Notes: a model not told the origin generated them from the sequence alone. DNA of 64,000 bases from Opitutia bacterium ISCC 52 (GCA_014529675.2 CP076040.1:62001-126000), one strand, 5' to 3'; shown: positions 15,979 to 25,984, counted from the first letter of the stretch. A program made the numbers and translations.

Positions 15979-18740
15979 GGTAGAAATGCAAATTCGTTGG
16001 AATTGATCAGGGAGCGGCTAACCAGTGCCAGACCTCCACTTCGTGTGACCTCCATTGAAGCTTCCAGCTCAGCTGAGGTCGGCTGTCTTCCGAGTATGAT
16101 ATTGAATAGTTCTTTGGTAGCGGCGACTTCGTCTCCATTCGTTGCCTCTTGTGCCCGCTCGGCAATGAACCCTGCTTGCTCAATCGCGAAAGGGCTGTTC
16201 ATCAGGTTCAATGCTTGTAAGGGTGTTGTGGATACAGGGCGTCGAGCACGAATCTGGCCGCAGTCAGGAAAATCAAAGGCGGTGAAGATCTGATCGTCTA
16301 CGCGGCGCATGCGTTCCTGATAAATCATACGGCGCCAGGTGTGTGGCCCGTGGTTATCCACTACCTGCCACTGGGCGTAGGTTTTCTTCTCGTTGTGGAT
16401 ACGGAAGCTCTGTCCCCCCAGTTGTGGGTCGAGCTTTCCGGACGCTTGCAGAATCCCATCGCGGATGACCTCTGCTTCAACCCGGCGAGGCGGGAAGCGC
16501 CAGAGATATAGAGTCGATCCGTCGGCGGCCAATCCATCCTCGCGCGGAGCGCTCGATTGCCGGTAGGCGTCGGTCAATAGAATGGTGCGAATGAGGTTCT
16601 TGACCGACCAGGGTTCACCACCGGTTACGGTCGGCTCTACAAACTCAGCAGCCATCCAGTCCAGCAATGGTTGATTGGTCGGAGGTGCGCCTACGGTTCC
16701 AAAATCAGAGGGCGTTGCCACGATACCGGTGCCAAAAATATGACTCCAGATACGGTTGGCCATGACGCGGGCTGTGAGTGGGTGATCGGGTTCGGTCAGC
16801 CAGTTTGCAAATTCCATGCGCCGTTCCGGATCCGGGGAAGAAGAATCGAGACCCAGGTCACCTTCCAGGGAATCGAAGCCGGCTGGCAGCACCTCCTGCT
16901 TCGGGTTTTCAGGACTACCCCGGTGTAAGACGTAGCTTGTGACGGGGTCGATAAACTGCCCGACGAAACTTGGTTGTTGGCCTTCTTCGGCCATTTGGAC
17001 GATGAGAGATTGGATGTTTTCAAGGACCGCTGCTTTCTCAGTGCTTACGTTTTCCTCAGGTTCCACTTTTCTTGTAGCAGCAATATCCCTCCATGTGCTG
17101 TCCGTCTGCAGCGCTTGTAAGGTATAGGTATAATTGGTGCCTGGTGTGAAGCTGGTCAGGTAATCGGTTTCGAGAAAGTAGTGCTTGTTGGAGCTGATGA
17201 CCAGGCGGTCGACGGTTTGTGGTTCTTGAAATTCAAGAATGAGCCAGGGTTTTTCATCGCTATCCTTGGGAGCTGCTGATCGCCAACGATTTGTGCTGAG
17301 CTCCCCGTCGTTTGCGAAGAATACCTCTGAACGGATTTGTGTCATGGAATCGTCCGTCTTGGCTACGGAACCGAGAGAGGACAGAGCCAGGTTGGTCGTG
17401 GGTGCCTTTGGGCCGTAAAGTTCGATTTCTTCGACCCCCACGTTTTTGGTGGTGAAAGCGAGACGCACCGCTTTGGTCTCCGTGGCGGGAAAATGCAGCT
17501 CGTTCCATCCGGTCCAATCTTCTTCCCAGTAGGTTCCTTGGGAGCGAAGTTTGCTGCGTTCTGAATTTAGCGCTAATTTAAGTTTCTGCTCCCGTTTCAG
17601 GAGTGGATTGTCCTCAGCGAGCTCGGGATACCGGGCTCCAAATTCAATGCCTTGGAAGACAGCGGTGAGCGAATAGTAATCCTTGATAGAAATAGGATCG
17701 AACTTGTGGTTGTGACAGCGAGCGCAGCTCACGGTCATGCCCAGCATGGAGGCCCCGACAGTTTGCATGATCTCGTCCATACGGTCAGCGCGAGCCTGGC
17801 GAATTGCACTGGGTTCGCGTCCTACGGTGGCAGTCGGAACGTGCGGACCTGCGACAATAAATCCGGTCGCTTCACCTACGTTCATTTGGTCACCAGCGAG
17901 TTGTTCGGTGATAAACTGGTCGTAGGGCTTATCCTCATTGAAAGCGTTGATGACATAGTCGCGGTAGTACCAGGCATTCTTGCGGTAAAGGTTGGCCTCC
18001 GATCCATTGGTCTCCGCCCAACGGATGACATCGAGCCAGTGTTGCGCCCATCGCTCGCCAAAGTGAGGTGACTCCAGGAGTTCATCGACTAATCGCGTGT
18101 AGGCGCGATCCTCGTTCCTGGCATAGGCCTTGGAAAAGGTTTCAACTTGTTCCGCACTGGGAGGCAGTCCAGTCATTAAAATGGACGTGCGACGGATGAG
18201 TGAGCGGGCGTCCGCCGCTGGATTGTAGGCCAGTCCTTTTTCATCCAGTCTTTGCCGGAGGAAAGCATCGATGGGGTTACTAGTTCCTCTTATGCTTGGA
18301 ACGTCGGGACGCTCAACCGGAAGGAGCGACCAGTGATCGATGGTTCCGAGATCAGCCTCTTCTTCAAAATCGTCCGGAAGCTTGGCCCCTTCTTCGATCC
18401 ACTTTTCCAGAAGCACGATCTCCTCCTCGGGTATCGCATCCTCGTCGTATGGCATGCGGTATTCGTCATCTGGTTCGCGAACGAGTTCGATGAGGTAGCT
18501 ACCCACAGGATCGCCAGGAAGGACGGTTTCGATCCCGGAGCCTCCACCCCCAATGAGCGTAGCCTTGCGGTCTACGCGGAAATCCGACTCCACTTCGTCT
18601 GGGCCATGGCAGGCGATACAGCGTCTTTCGAGGATGGGCTCGATATCGCGGCGAAAATCAATTGTGTCTTCGGCTACCAGGGGGCTGATCCCGAGCAGGA
18701 GAGTTAGGCTGATTGAAATTTTAGAAAGAGTAGGCATCAC
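15975..18740 (-). CDS. PSCyt1-DUF1549-DUF1553 cytochrome protein
   Basis: A 921-residue exported protein with a signal peptide (ISLTLLLGISPLVAEDT). The N-terminal PSCyt1 heme domain has CIACH at 41-45 in IEPILERRCIACHGPDEVES. DUF1549 follows (FGERWAQHWLDVIRWAETNG, AGDQMNVG, SCARCHNHKFDPIS with a second CxxCH). A discoidin-like insert with FTSFTPGTNYTYTLQ comes next, then DUF1553 (NRIWSHIFGTGIVATPSDFG, LLDWMAAEF, RRVEAEVIRDGIL, NLMNSPFAIEQA). These proteins are periplasmic or surface cytochromes of PVC bacteria with unproven roles, often near sulfatases. It forms an operon with the DUF1501 gene and is divergent from the IclR/AraC-type regulator at 18942. Confidence 0.92.
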   Translation of the reverse strand: MMPTLSKISISLTLLLGISPLVAEDTIDFRRDIEPILERRCIACHGPDEVESDFRVDRKATLIGGGGSGIETVLPGDPVGSYLIELVREPDDEYRMPYDEDAIPEEEIVLLEKWIEEGAKLPDDFEEEADLGTIDHWSLLPVERPDVPSIRGTSNPIDAFLRQRLDEKGLAYNPAADARSLIRRTSILMTGLPPSAEQVETFSKAYARNEDRAYTRLVDELLESPHFGERWAQHWLDVIRWAETNGSEANLYRKNAWYYRDYVINAFNEDKPYDQFITEQLAGDQMNVGEATGFIVAGPHVPTATVGREPSAIRQARADRMDEIMQTVGASMLGMTVSCARCHNHKFDPISIKDYYSLTAVFQGIEFGARYPELAEDNPLLKREQKLKLALNSERSKLRSQGTYWEEDWTGWNELHFPATETKAVRLAFTTKNVGVEEIELYGPKAPTTNLALSSLGSVAKTDDSMTQIRSEVFFANDGELSTNRWRSAAPKDSDEKPWLILEFQEPQTVDRLVISSNKHYFLETDYLTSFTPGTNYTYTLQALQTDSTWRDIAATRKVEPEENVSTEKAAVLENIQSLIVQMAEEGQQPSFVGQFIDPVTSYVLHRGSPENPKQEVLPAGFDSLEGDLGLDSSSPDPERRMEFANWLTEPDHPLTARVMANRIWSHIFGTGIVATPSDFGTVGAPPTNQPLLDWMAAEFVEPTVTGGEPWSVKNLIRTILLTDAYRQSSAPREDGLAADGSTLYLWRFPPRRVEAEVIRDGILQASGKLDPQLGGQSFRIHNEKKTYAQWQVVDNHGPHTWRRMIYQERMRRVDDQIFTAFDFPDCGQIRARRPVSTTPLQALNLMNSPFAIEQAGFIAERAQEATNGDEVAATKELFNIILGRQPTSAELEASMEVTRSGGLALVSRSLINSNEFAFLP

Positions 18741-18941
18741 TTAATTTGGAAAGTTCTTTCTGATGATTTGTTTCGGATTATTCGATACAAATCGGGCAAG
18801 GAAGCCCTGCCAATACTAGCATATAGTGATTCAATTTATTATCTATGCAATTTTTGACTGTGCATATGGCTTTTTCGATTGGTTGGCTTGGGCGGACTTG
18901 ACCGCCTCTGCCGCTCATCGCTTAATACGTATTCTTGGCTT
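18741..18941. promoter_or_regulatory. Divergent promoter region with direct repeats
   Basis: This gap lies between the cytochrome/DUF1501 operon (leftward) and the hybrid regulator (rightward). GCATATAG at 18819-18826 and GCATATGG at 18862-18869 are near-identical direct repeats 43 bases apart, about four helical turns. That would suit an AraC-type regulator, which commonly binds direct repeats. The binding assignment is inference. Confidence 0.35.
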
Positions 18942-19862
18942 ATGAGTGAAAACCAAATTGGAAACACGGCTGTTCTTATACAGAATTCTTCCGACTTGCT
19001 GGCGGAACTGCGGGATAAGACCCGCATGACGGCGGCGATGGCGGTTCTGTCTGAGGAACAGAACCGTGGGGTGGTCTTGGCCTCCTTTCCAGGAACGGGG
19101 GACCACGCCTATGTCCCACGAATTGGTTTTCACTTTCATTTGCATCCAACTGCCCCAGGGAAAGCAATACTGGCTGCCCTGCCGGAACTTCGGCAAAACG
19201 ATTTGTTGGCTCGGATGAATTTCAGGAAATTTACAGAAAAGACCTGTAGGGATGCATCGGCTTTCAAGAAGGATCTCGCGCAATGTTCGGAGCAGGGATA
19301 TGCGGTGGATGTCGGCGAGTATGCGGAAGGGATCAATTGCCTCGGTACTAGTATTTGTGATCAGGATGGCCAACCGCTCGCTGCTATTTGGATCACCGCC
19401 CATTCGCTGGACTTACCCGTCGATGCATTCCCAGCATTGGCCAATGATCTGAAGCGGGTGGCTCAAGAGATCGGCGAGCGGCTTGCGAGAAACAACCCGG
19501 ATACCTCCACCTACGTCACCGAAACGCTGAAGCAGGCCAAACAGTTTATGGATGAGAATTTTGCCAATGAGGAGACCATCTATGAATTCGTGCAGGATCT
19601 TAACATGAGCGAGAGTTGGTTTCGCACCTGCTTCCGGAAGACCTTTGGTATCAGTCCGATGCAGTATCGGCAAAAGCTAGTCTACGATAAGGCCCGAAGC
19701 CTGCTCGAACATACGCAACTCAGTATCAAGGAAATTGCCTTCCAACTGGGTTTCGACACGCAGAACTATTTTTCGCGAGCGTTTAAGAATCAACAAGGCG
19801 TTTCTCCCGCTCAGTTTCGAAGTCAGGTCCAAGAAGCCAGCTCTGAGGAGTCATCTGAATAA
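18942..19862 (+). CDS. Hybrid regulator: IclR effector domain plus AraC DNA-binding domain
   Basis: From the ATG at 18942 (a start at 18879 is less likely) the protein has 306 residues. The first 170 or so follow the IclR effector-binding domain: HPTAPGKAILAALPE, GYAVDVGEYAEGINCLGTSI and LAAIWITAHSLDLP. The usual N-terminal winged helix of IclR is absent. The C-terminal 100 residues are instead an AraC domain with two helix-turn-helix motifs: YEFVQDLNMSESWFRTCFRK, and SIKEIAFQLGFDTQNYFSRA with GVSPAQFR. It probably senses a small sugar- or aromatic-type ligand and controls the divergent cytochrome operon. Confidence 0.88.
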   Translation: MSENQIGNTAVLIQNSSDLLAELRDKTRMTAAMAVLSEEQNRGVVLASFPGTGDHAYVPRIGFHFHLHPTAPGKAILAALPELRQNDLLARMNFRKFTEKTCRDASAFKKDLAQCSEQGYAVDVGEYAEGINCLGTSICDQDGQPLAAIWITAHSLDLPVDAFPALANDLKRVAQEIGERLARNNPDTSTYVTETLKQAKQFMDENFANEETIYEFVQDLNMSESWFRTCFRKTFGISPMQYRQKLVYDKARSLLEHTQLSIKEIAFQLGFDTQNYFSRAFKNQQGVSPAQFRSQVQEASSEESSE

Positions 19863-20079
19863 TCAGATCAGCTGAACCGCGATAGCGCCGGAACACCTTC
19901 AGCCTCGTCGTTACCCCTAAAGGCAAGGTGATGAGAACCTGTGATGATTCTTCGGAAAAGCTGCTACACTTCAATAATCTCATGCCCAATAAGGGATGAT
20001 GGGTTCTAGTCGTATTAGATGATAGGATACGGAAACAATTCAACGATTGTCGCCAAGTTATCCAGGCTCAGGCCTGAAG

Positions 20080-21474
20080 TCACTTACTCTCTTTTTTTCG
20101 GGAAGCTGCTAGTGGAATGGGTTCAGTACGATCGCGAAAACGAATGTACTTATCTCGTCGGAGCTTCACGTAGATTTCCGCTTCGCCCCAGCGTGGAGGT
20201 ACCGTTTCGGAATTCCACGCATCGTAATGATAAAGGATTTGATCGACTCTCTCTGGATGTTCATTGGCGATTTCGTCGTATTCGCCCAGGTCGTTGTTTA
20301 AGTTGTAGAGCATGACCGGCAAGCCCTCCGTCTTGATCAGCTTCCAGTCACCTACACGAGCTGCGGAGCCTTCCAGCTTTTTCCAAAACAGCATCGCGTG
20401 GGGCGATCCGCTTTTGTCGCCTGTCACATACGGCATGATATCCACTCCATCTAGTGGTTTGGGGACGCGCTCGCCGCCAGCGAGTTTGAAACTGGTGGGA
20501 AAGATATCCATGGCCGAAGTCAACCCGTCGAAGGATTTTCCCGCGGGGACGTGGCCGGGCCAGTTCATGACGAAGGGCACCCGCTGGCCGCCTTCGAACT
20601 TTATGCCTTTCATACCATTGAGTGGATCGTTTGAAGCCGAGCTAGCCGTACCGCCGTTGTCACTGAAAAACCAGATGAGTGTGTTTTCGCGCAGTTCCTT
20701 TTCATCGAGGAATGAGACCAGGCGGCCAATGTTGTCGTCCATGTTTTGCACAAGGGCCACATAGGGATTTCGCTTTGCAGCTCGTGCGAGATCGGCCTCT
20801 TCGGCTTCTAGTGGCCCGTGCGGCGCCGTGTAGGAAAGAAATAGAAAGAACGGTTTATCGGCAGAGCCAATCATACGCATAGCCTGATCGGTGAACCGGT
20901 CTGTCAAGAAGCCATCGAATTCGATCTGCTCGCCATTACTCTCGATGGCATGACTATTGCCCGGTCGGTCTGATCCTTTCGGTTCATACCAATAGCGACG
21001 GCTTCCTTCCCGCAGACCCCAAAACTCGTCGAAACCTCGACGTGTCGGATAGTATTTTTCATCGTTGCCGAGATGCCATTTGCCGACCAGGAACGTGGCG
21101 TATCCGATATCCTGGAAGGCCTGGCCCATTGTGTACTCACTGGTTTCCATTCCCTGTCCCGGTTTAGGAACGTTTGCCTCGTGGCCAAAGCGTTGTTGAT
21201 AACGACCGGTAATGAATCCTGCCCGCGACGGACTGCAAACGGATGCAGATGTATGGGCATCTGTGAATACAGTGCCTCCTGCAGCAAGCTGGTCGAGGTG
21301 CGGTGTTTTGATCCACTCTGATCCCTGAAAACCAAGATCATTATAACCCAAGTCGTCCGCCAGAATGACGATGACGTTGGGGCGTTCGGCACTCGCAATG
21401 TGTATGAGGCCCACCATAGCGATTACGAATGAGGTAGTCACCCATCTAAAGACGAAGTTTTTAGTTTCAGGCAT
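20080..21474 (-). CDS. Secreted sulfatase
   Basis: A 464-residue type I sulfatase. A signal peptide (FVIAMVGLIHIASAERP) leads into VIVILADDLGYNDLG, then CSPSR with the formylglycine Cys at 80, VGKWHLGNDEKYYPTRRGFD and SYTAPHGP. FFSDNGGT is the conserved C-terminal part of the active site, and LYNLNNDLGEYDEIA the tail strand. The CSPSRAGFITGRYQQRFGHE block groups it with the 44256-45833 enzyme. It converges with the regulator gene ending at 19862 and is divergent from the EF-hand esterase at 21776. Confidence 0.93.
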   Translation of the reverse strand: MPETKNFVFRWVTTSFVIAMVGLIHIASAERPNVIVILADDLGYNDLGFQGSEWIKTPHLDQLAAGGTVFTDAHTSASVCSPSRAGFITGRYQQRFGHEANVPKPGQGMETSEYTMGQAFQDIGYATFLVGKWHLGNDEKYYPTRRGFDEFWGLREGSRRYWYEPKGSDRPGNSHAIESNGEQIEFDGFLTDRFTDQAMRMIGSADKPFFLFLSYTAPHGPLEAEEADLARAAKRNPYVALVQNMDDNIGRLVSFLDEKELRENTLIWFFSDNGGTASSASNDPLNGMKGIKFEGGQRVPFVMNWPGHVPAGKSFDGLTSAMDIFPTSFKLAGGERVPKPLDGVDIMPYVTGDKSGSPHAMLFWKKLEGSAARVGDWKLIKTEGLPVMLYNLNNDLGEYDEIANEHPERVDQILYHYDAWNSETVPPRWGEAEIYVKLRRDKYIRFRDRTEPIPLAASRKKESK

Positions 21475-21775
21475 ATAAGAACTTTTTTAGGAAAATGAAT
21501 GTAGTCCTCAGCCAACCTGCCTTCCTAATCGGCTACAATCAATAAAACATACTTACTGGATTTCATAACTCCGGATGGGGAGGAATTCAACGAAAGTAAG
21601 GAGCATCTGAATGAGCCTTTCGGGGTTGCCCCCTCGAGAAAGTAGATTCCAGATTAAGGGGGTATGATATGAGAGAGCGACAGAAATGTCTCAATTTCAG
21701 GATAGTAATTTCATTTAAAATGGGTGAAGATTTACTTTTGGACTCTACTCTATCATTCAGATTCTTACCCATACG
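21475..21775. promoter_or_regulatory. Divergent intergenic region, sulfatase / esterase
   Basis: These 301 bases separate a leftward sulfatase and a rightward esterase and must contain both promoters. No coding frame of family character, no repeat shared with other sites, and no unambiguous promoter boxes were found. Confidence 0.35.
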
Positions 21776-23023
21776 ATGAAATACTTAAGATCGCTCCAAT
21801 CTGTGCTCAATTATGTGCCTATCCTGGCGCTTATCGGTAGTTGTCAGTTCATTTCCGCACAAACCTCCAACGAAGATGCGCAAAAGGAGCAACGTATCCA
21901 GATGTGGTTGGACGATCAGGATAAAAACCAGGATGGTAAAGTCTCTCCCGATGAAGCCATTCGTCAGATGAAGTCCAACTTCAACAACCTGGATCGTAAC
22001 AAGGATGGTTTTATTGATCGGGCTGAGCTGGGCCAATTAGCCGACCAGTTGTCAGGGAATCGTAACCGGAATGGAGGCAATCGTAACGAAGCACCTTCCC
22101 AAGATAATCGTCAGCAAAACCAAGCCAACCGTTCTGCTTCAGATTCGGTACTGCTGATCGAAAACATCCCCTATGCCGGCACGGACAATCCGCGTCAAAT
22201 GCTTGACCTGCTGTTACCGAAAGATCTCGAAGGTGAACCATTGCCGGTTGTCGTTTTCATCCACGGTGGCGGCTGGCGAAATGGTAATAAGCAAGGCGGT
22301 CGCAATCGGGTTAATCCATTCGTTGCCAGTGGTAACTATGCCGGAGTAACCGTCGCTTACCGCCTGAGCGGAGAAGCCCAATGGCCATCTCAGATCCACG
22401 ACTGTAAGGCTGCTATTCGTTGGATTCGTGCCCATGCCAAACAATACAATCTCAATGCAGACCGTATTGGTGTTTGGGGAACCTCAGCTGGCGGACATCT
22501 CGTGACCATGCTCGGAACCAGCGGAGATGTGAAGGCCATGGATGGTTCACTGGGATCCAACAATGAGTATTCAAGCCGAGTGACTTGTGTGGTCGACTTT
22601 TTTGGTCCAACCAACTTTCTGACTATGAATGAAACAGCTATTGAGTCTGCCCGATTGGACCACGACGCAGCAGATTCTCCAGAGTCGCTACTCATCGGCG
22701 GTGCCATTCAGGATAATCCGGAGAAGGTAGCCACGGCTGATCCCATTACCTATGTAAGTGCCGACGATCCGGCTATCCTCATCGTGCATGGGACCATGGA
22801 TCCTTTAGTCTCTTTCAATCAGTCGGAGCTTCTTTATGCGGCATTGGAGAAGAAGGGAGTTGAGAAAACCCTCATCACCGTCGAAGGCGGCGAACACGGT
22901 CGGGGGTTCCCTCCCCTAACCGGTGAGCTCGTCGAAAGATTCTTTGATCACCACCTACGGGGAAACAAAACAAGTTGGTCCGATCAGACGGTTCAGGCGG
23001 TCGCCACTAGACGAGGGCGTTAG
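21776..23023 (+). CDS. Secreted alpha/beta-hydrolase (esterase) with N-terminal EF-hands
   Basis: A 415-residue exported protein. After a hydrophobic leader come two perfect EF-hand loops, residues 49-60 (DKNQDGKVSPDE) and 73-84 (DRNKDGFIDRAE), then an Asn/Gln/Arg-rich linker to about 122. The catalytic domain is an HSL/BD-FAE-type esterase: oxyanion motif HGGGW at 163-167, nucleophile Ser237 in GTSAGG, Asp in HGTMDPLVS and His in GGEHGRGF. Such enzymes remove acyl groups from polysaccharides or small esters. The EF-hands probably bind calcium and aid folding or attachment, as in many PVC exported enzymes. A Cys at 23 in LIGSC is a weak lipobox. It is monocistronic and converges with the sulfatase at 23090. 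Confidence 0.88.
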   Translation: MKYLRSLQSVLNYVPILALIGSCQFISAQTSNEDAQKEQRIQMWLDDQDKNQDGKVSPDEAIRQMKSNFNNLDRNKDGFIDRAELGQLADQLSGNRNRNGGNRNEAPSQDNRQQNQANRSASDSVLLIENIPYAGTDNPRQMLDLLLPKDLEGEPLPVVVFIHGGGWRNGNKQGGRNRVNPFVASGNYAGVTVAYRLSGEAQWPSQIHDCKAAIRWIRAHAKQYNLNADRIGVWGTSAGGHLVTMLGTSGDVKAMDGSLGSNNEYSSRVTCVVDFFGPTNFLTMNETAIESARLDHDAADSPESLLIGGAIQDNPEKVATADPITYVSADDPAILIVHGTMDPLVSFNQSELLYAALEKKGVEKTLITVEGGEHGRGFPPLTGELVERFFDHHLRGNKTSWSDQTVQAVATRRGR

Positions 23024-23089
23024 GCGCAGGTTCCTAATTTAGATTGGGGAGTGTATCCCGTTCTCTATATATTGAGACTTTCCGATGAG

Positions 23090-24571
23090 CTACTTCTCAT
23101 TCGTCGGTTTATCATCCCATATCTCTCGGGTGTAGATCCAGTTTTTTGACTCATCGATTTGCCAGGGCACTTCAGTTTCTGGAATCCATCTTCGATGATC
23201 GGCGAGGACAGGAGCATATTGAGGATGCATCGCTAGGTTCTCCCATTCCCAGGGATCGTTATCATGGTCATAGAGCTCCTCACTTCCGTCGCTGTAACGA
23301 ATGTAGCGCCAGCGCTCGGATCGGATTGCATGGTTGCCACGCCCCATCGTCATCAATGCCGGACGCTCCCAACTTGTATTTGGATCTTTCAGCAGGGGTA
23401 GCAGGCTTTCACCATCCAGGTCCTCTTTCTGCGGAAGTCCACAAAGGTCGATTAGAGTTGGATATATATCGAGTAAACTCACGGGCTGTTCGCAAACCGT
23501 TCCTGGTTCGGTGACGCCAGGGGCAACGATTATGAAAGGCACGTGGTTGGCCTTTTCCCAGAGGGTAAACTTCACGCAACTTTTCTTGTCACCGAGGTGA
23601 TAACCGTGATCGGAAAATAGAACGATGATGGTATTGTCGGCCTCGCCTGTCGCATCGAGTTTGTCTAGCACCCGGCCGACCATCTGGTCCGCATAGTCCG
23701 ATGCTGCCTGGTAGCTTTTCACAAAGGTGTGGAGACTTCCCGGATGCTGTTCCGTTTTCCCTAGCACATTGTCGGTGATGAAAAATTCTTTGTTGGCCAT
23801 GTTGCGTGCAATGGCTCCGACGTCGTCGAGGTCATTGTCCTGAACAGGGGGCATGATCAATCCTTGGTAGGGATACCTGTCCCAAGTAGCTTGGTTTGAA
23901 TAGAAGGGCATGTGTGGTCGGAATATACCAGCTGCCATGAAGCTAGGTTTATTGGACGACTTATCCATGGCTTCCTCGACCCATTCAACCGTATCGAGAT
24001 CAATGATCTTTTGATCGTGTACCCCCCAGTCGAATACAGTCTTTGCCAACAAACCTTCGGTATAGCCATTGTGGTTAGTGTCTGGTGCACGAGTGGCCAG
24101 CATATCAAAAAACTTCTCAAAGGACGGATTGTCAGCGCGATCCTTCCCGGCATCTCCGTGGTGGAAAATTTTACCAGCCCCTTGGGTGGCATAACCATTG
24201 TCTTTAAAATATTGAGGCAACGTCACTGCATCTGGGACTAAGGTTCGCCAACTGTCTTTGTTTCCGTAGACCCCGGTCGTTGATGGATGGAGACCTGTTA
24301 AGATCGCCGTGCGTGAAGGATTGCAGGCTGGGGAGACACAGTAAGCTTTATTGAAAAAGGTACCGCGAGCGGCGAGACGCTGCAGGTTGGGTGTCTGGAT
24401 GGGATTGTTCGGATCGAAGAGGGTAGTCCAATCATTCATGTCATCGATGGCGATGAAAAGAACGTTGGGGGCAGTGGCCACCGGTTTCTGATTCGCGCAC
24501 CCGCCTAGCAGGCCCAATGCCGCTCCAAATAACGCCAATGCATGGGTCTTCTTAATTGAATTTAAATCCAT
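23090..24571 (-). CDS. Sulfatase lipoprotein, iduronate-2-sulfatase-like
   Basis: A 493-residue sulfatase with a lipoprotein signal: ALGLLGGC places the lipidated Cys at 25. The active-site motif is CNPSR, Cys at 83, in SPACNPSRTAILTG. The metal site FIAIDDMNDW and the GAGKIFHHGD motif are those of iduronate-2-sulfatase-like enzymes rather than GKWHLG arylsulfatases; VLFSDHGYHLGDKKSCVKFT completes the family pattern. It is the last gene of the long sulfatase operon, 23 bases after its neighbour. Its closest relative in the window is the 28459-29982 gene. Confidence 0.93.
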   Translation of the reverse strand: MDLNSIKKTHALALFGAALGLLGGCANQKPVATAPNVLFIAIDDMNDWTTLFDPNNPIQTPNLQRLAARGTFFNKAYCVSPACNPSRTAILTGLHPSTTGVYGNKDSWRTLVPDAVTLPQYFKDNGYATQGAGKIFHHGDAGKDRADNPSFEKFFDMLATRAPDTNHNGYTEGLLAKTVFDWGVHDQKIIDLDTVEWVEEAMDKSSNKPSFMAAGIFRPHMPFYSNQATWDRYPYQGLIMPPVQDNDLDDVGAIARNMANKEFFITDNVLGKTEQHPGSLHTFVKSYQAASDYADQMVGRVLDKLDATGEADNTIIVLFSDHGYHLGDKKSCVKFTLWEKANHVPFIIVAPGVTEPGTVCEQPVSLLDIYPTLIDLCGLPQKEDLDGESLLPLLKDPNTSWERPALMTMGRGNHAIRSERWRYIRYSDGSEELYDHDNDPWEWENLAMHPQYAPVLADHRRWIPETEVPWQIDESKNWIYTREIWDDKPTNEK

Positions 24572-24594
24572 AGCTTTTCTACATTCTGAACTTT

Positions 24595-25965
24595 TTATTC
24601 TGTCTCAATGGCTGCCATAAATTGATTGAGCTCTTTTTCTAGCGCTTTGACAACCTCAGGATAATCATGGGCCAGGTTCCAGCGTTCCCCGATGTCGGAT
24701 TCCAAATCGTAGAGCTCGTAGTCATTCGTTCCATAATCCATGACATACCGGTGAGGTTTTGCGGGCTCGCGCCCCGGGAGTAAGAGTTTCCAGTTTCCCT
24801 TGCGAATACCTATACCCAGATAAGGGCTGTCCACTTGCCTTACCTGATCGTAGATAAATGTATCACGACCTTCGTCGGTGTTTCCAAAAAGGAGATCGCT
24901 CTGATCCTGCCCATCGATCGCTTTATCTGAAGGTAGATCGGCGCCAGCCAGTGAGACAATAGTGGGTAGAAAATCAATAGTGGCCCAAAGGGCATCTGAA
25001 GTCTTTCCTGCTGGAACTTTACCCGGCCACCGGACGATACAGGGAACGCGGGAGCCTCCTTCGTATGCAGAACCCTTGGCGCCTCTGAGTGGTCCTGGGT
25101 CTCCCCAGAAAATGGTGCCCTCCGGCATAAACCATGCAGGATTGCTGCTGTTGGGTCTACCGATGCGTCCCTGCTTCACGAGGGTGTATCGCGGCTGACT
25201 CCAGGGGCCATTATCGGAGGTAAAAATGACCAGGGTGTTTTCACTCAATCCCAGCGCATCGAGGCGGTCCAGCAATCGTCCGGTTTCAATATCAAATTCC
25301 TCAACCACATCCCCATACAATCCTCCGTCCGAGGTTCCTTTGAACTTGGGAGAGGCATCAATATTGGTATGCATCATCGTATGCGCCAGGTAGAGGAGGA
25401 ACGGTTGATCTGACTTCCGTTTGTTTTCCAAATAGTCGATGGCCTTATCGGTGTACAATCGAGTCAGGCTTCCCATATCCGTTGTTTGCCCGGCAGGCTC
25501 GTTGTTGTGATGAAACTTTACGGTGCCACCGTCGTTCGCTCCCAGTGGGCCAAAGTAATAATCAAAACCCTGGGCATTCGGCATGCGGCCGATGATGGCT
25601 TTACGATTCGAAACATCCCACTTGCCGATGCAGGCGGTCTGGTAGCCTGCAGGTTTAAGTAACTCAGCAAAGGTGATTTCCTCGGCTGGCATATCCCAGC
25701 CTTTACTTCGGATAGGATAGCGACCGGTCAAAAGGGCAGAACGCGAGGGTCCACATACCGGTTGAGCATAGAAGTCGGTAAAGAGCGTCCCTTCTCGTGC
25801 CATCTGATCAAGCCGAGGCGTTTTGATCAGCTCATTGCCATAGCATGCGACATCCCCATAACCCTGGTCGTCGGTGAAGATGATCAACACATTGGGTTGA
25901 TCTGCAGCGAAACAGGATAGGATTGTGACAACAGCCAATAGAAATTGGAGATTTAGATGCTTCAT
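24595..25965 (-). CDS. Secreted sulfatase
   Basis: I start at the ATG at 25965 (456 residues), which has AAGGAA just upstream and opens directly into a signal peptide (MKHLNLQFLLAVVTILSC). The frame stays open to 26058, but that would overlap the previous gene and add a polar extension. The motif is CGPSR with the Cys at 71, after LIIFTDDQGYGDVACYGN. IGKWDVSN replaces the usual GKWHLG, so one of the conserved His residues is absent at that site. FTSDNGPW and YDLESDIGERWNLA follow. It sits 19 bases after the unknown exported protein gene. Confidence 0.92.
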   Translation of the reverse strand: MKHLNLQFLLAVVTILSCFAADQPNVLIIFTDDQGYGDVACYGNELIKTPRLDQMAREGTLFTDFYAQPVCGPSRSALLTGRYPIRSKGWDMPAEEITFAELLKPAGYQTACIGKWDVSNRKAIIGRMPNAQGFDYYFGPLGANDGGTVKFHHNNEPAGQTTDMGSLTRLYTDKAIDYLENKRKSDQPFLLYLAHTMMHTNIDASPKFKGTSDGGLYGDVVEEFDIETGRLLDRLDALGLSENTLVIFTSDNGPWSQPRYTLVKQGRIGRPNSSNPAWFMPEGTIFWGDPGPLRGAKGSAYEGGSRVPCIVRWPGKVPAGKTSDALWATIDFLPTIVSLAGADLPSDKAIDGQDQSDLLFGNTDEGRDTFIYDQVRQVDSPYLGIGIRKGNWKLLLPGREPAKPHRYVMDYGTNDYELYDLESDIGERWNLAHDYPEVVKALEKELNQFMAAIETE

Positions 25966-25984
25966 AGGTTTGTATTCCTTGTGA

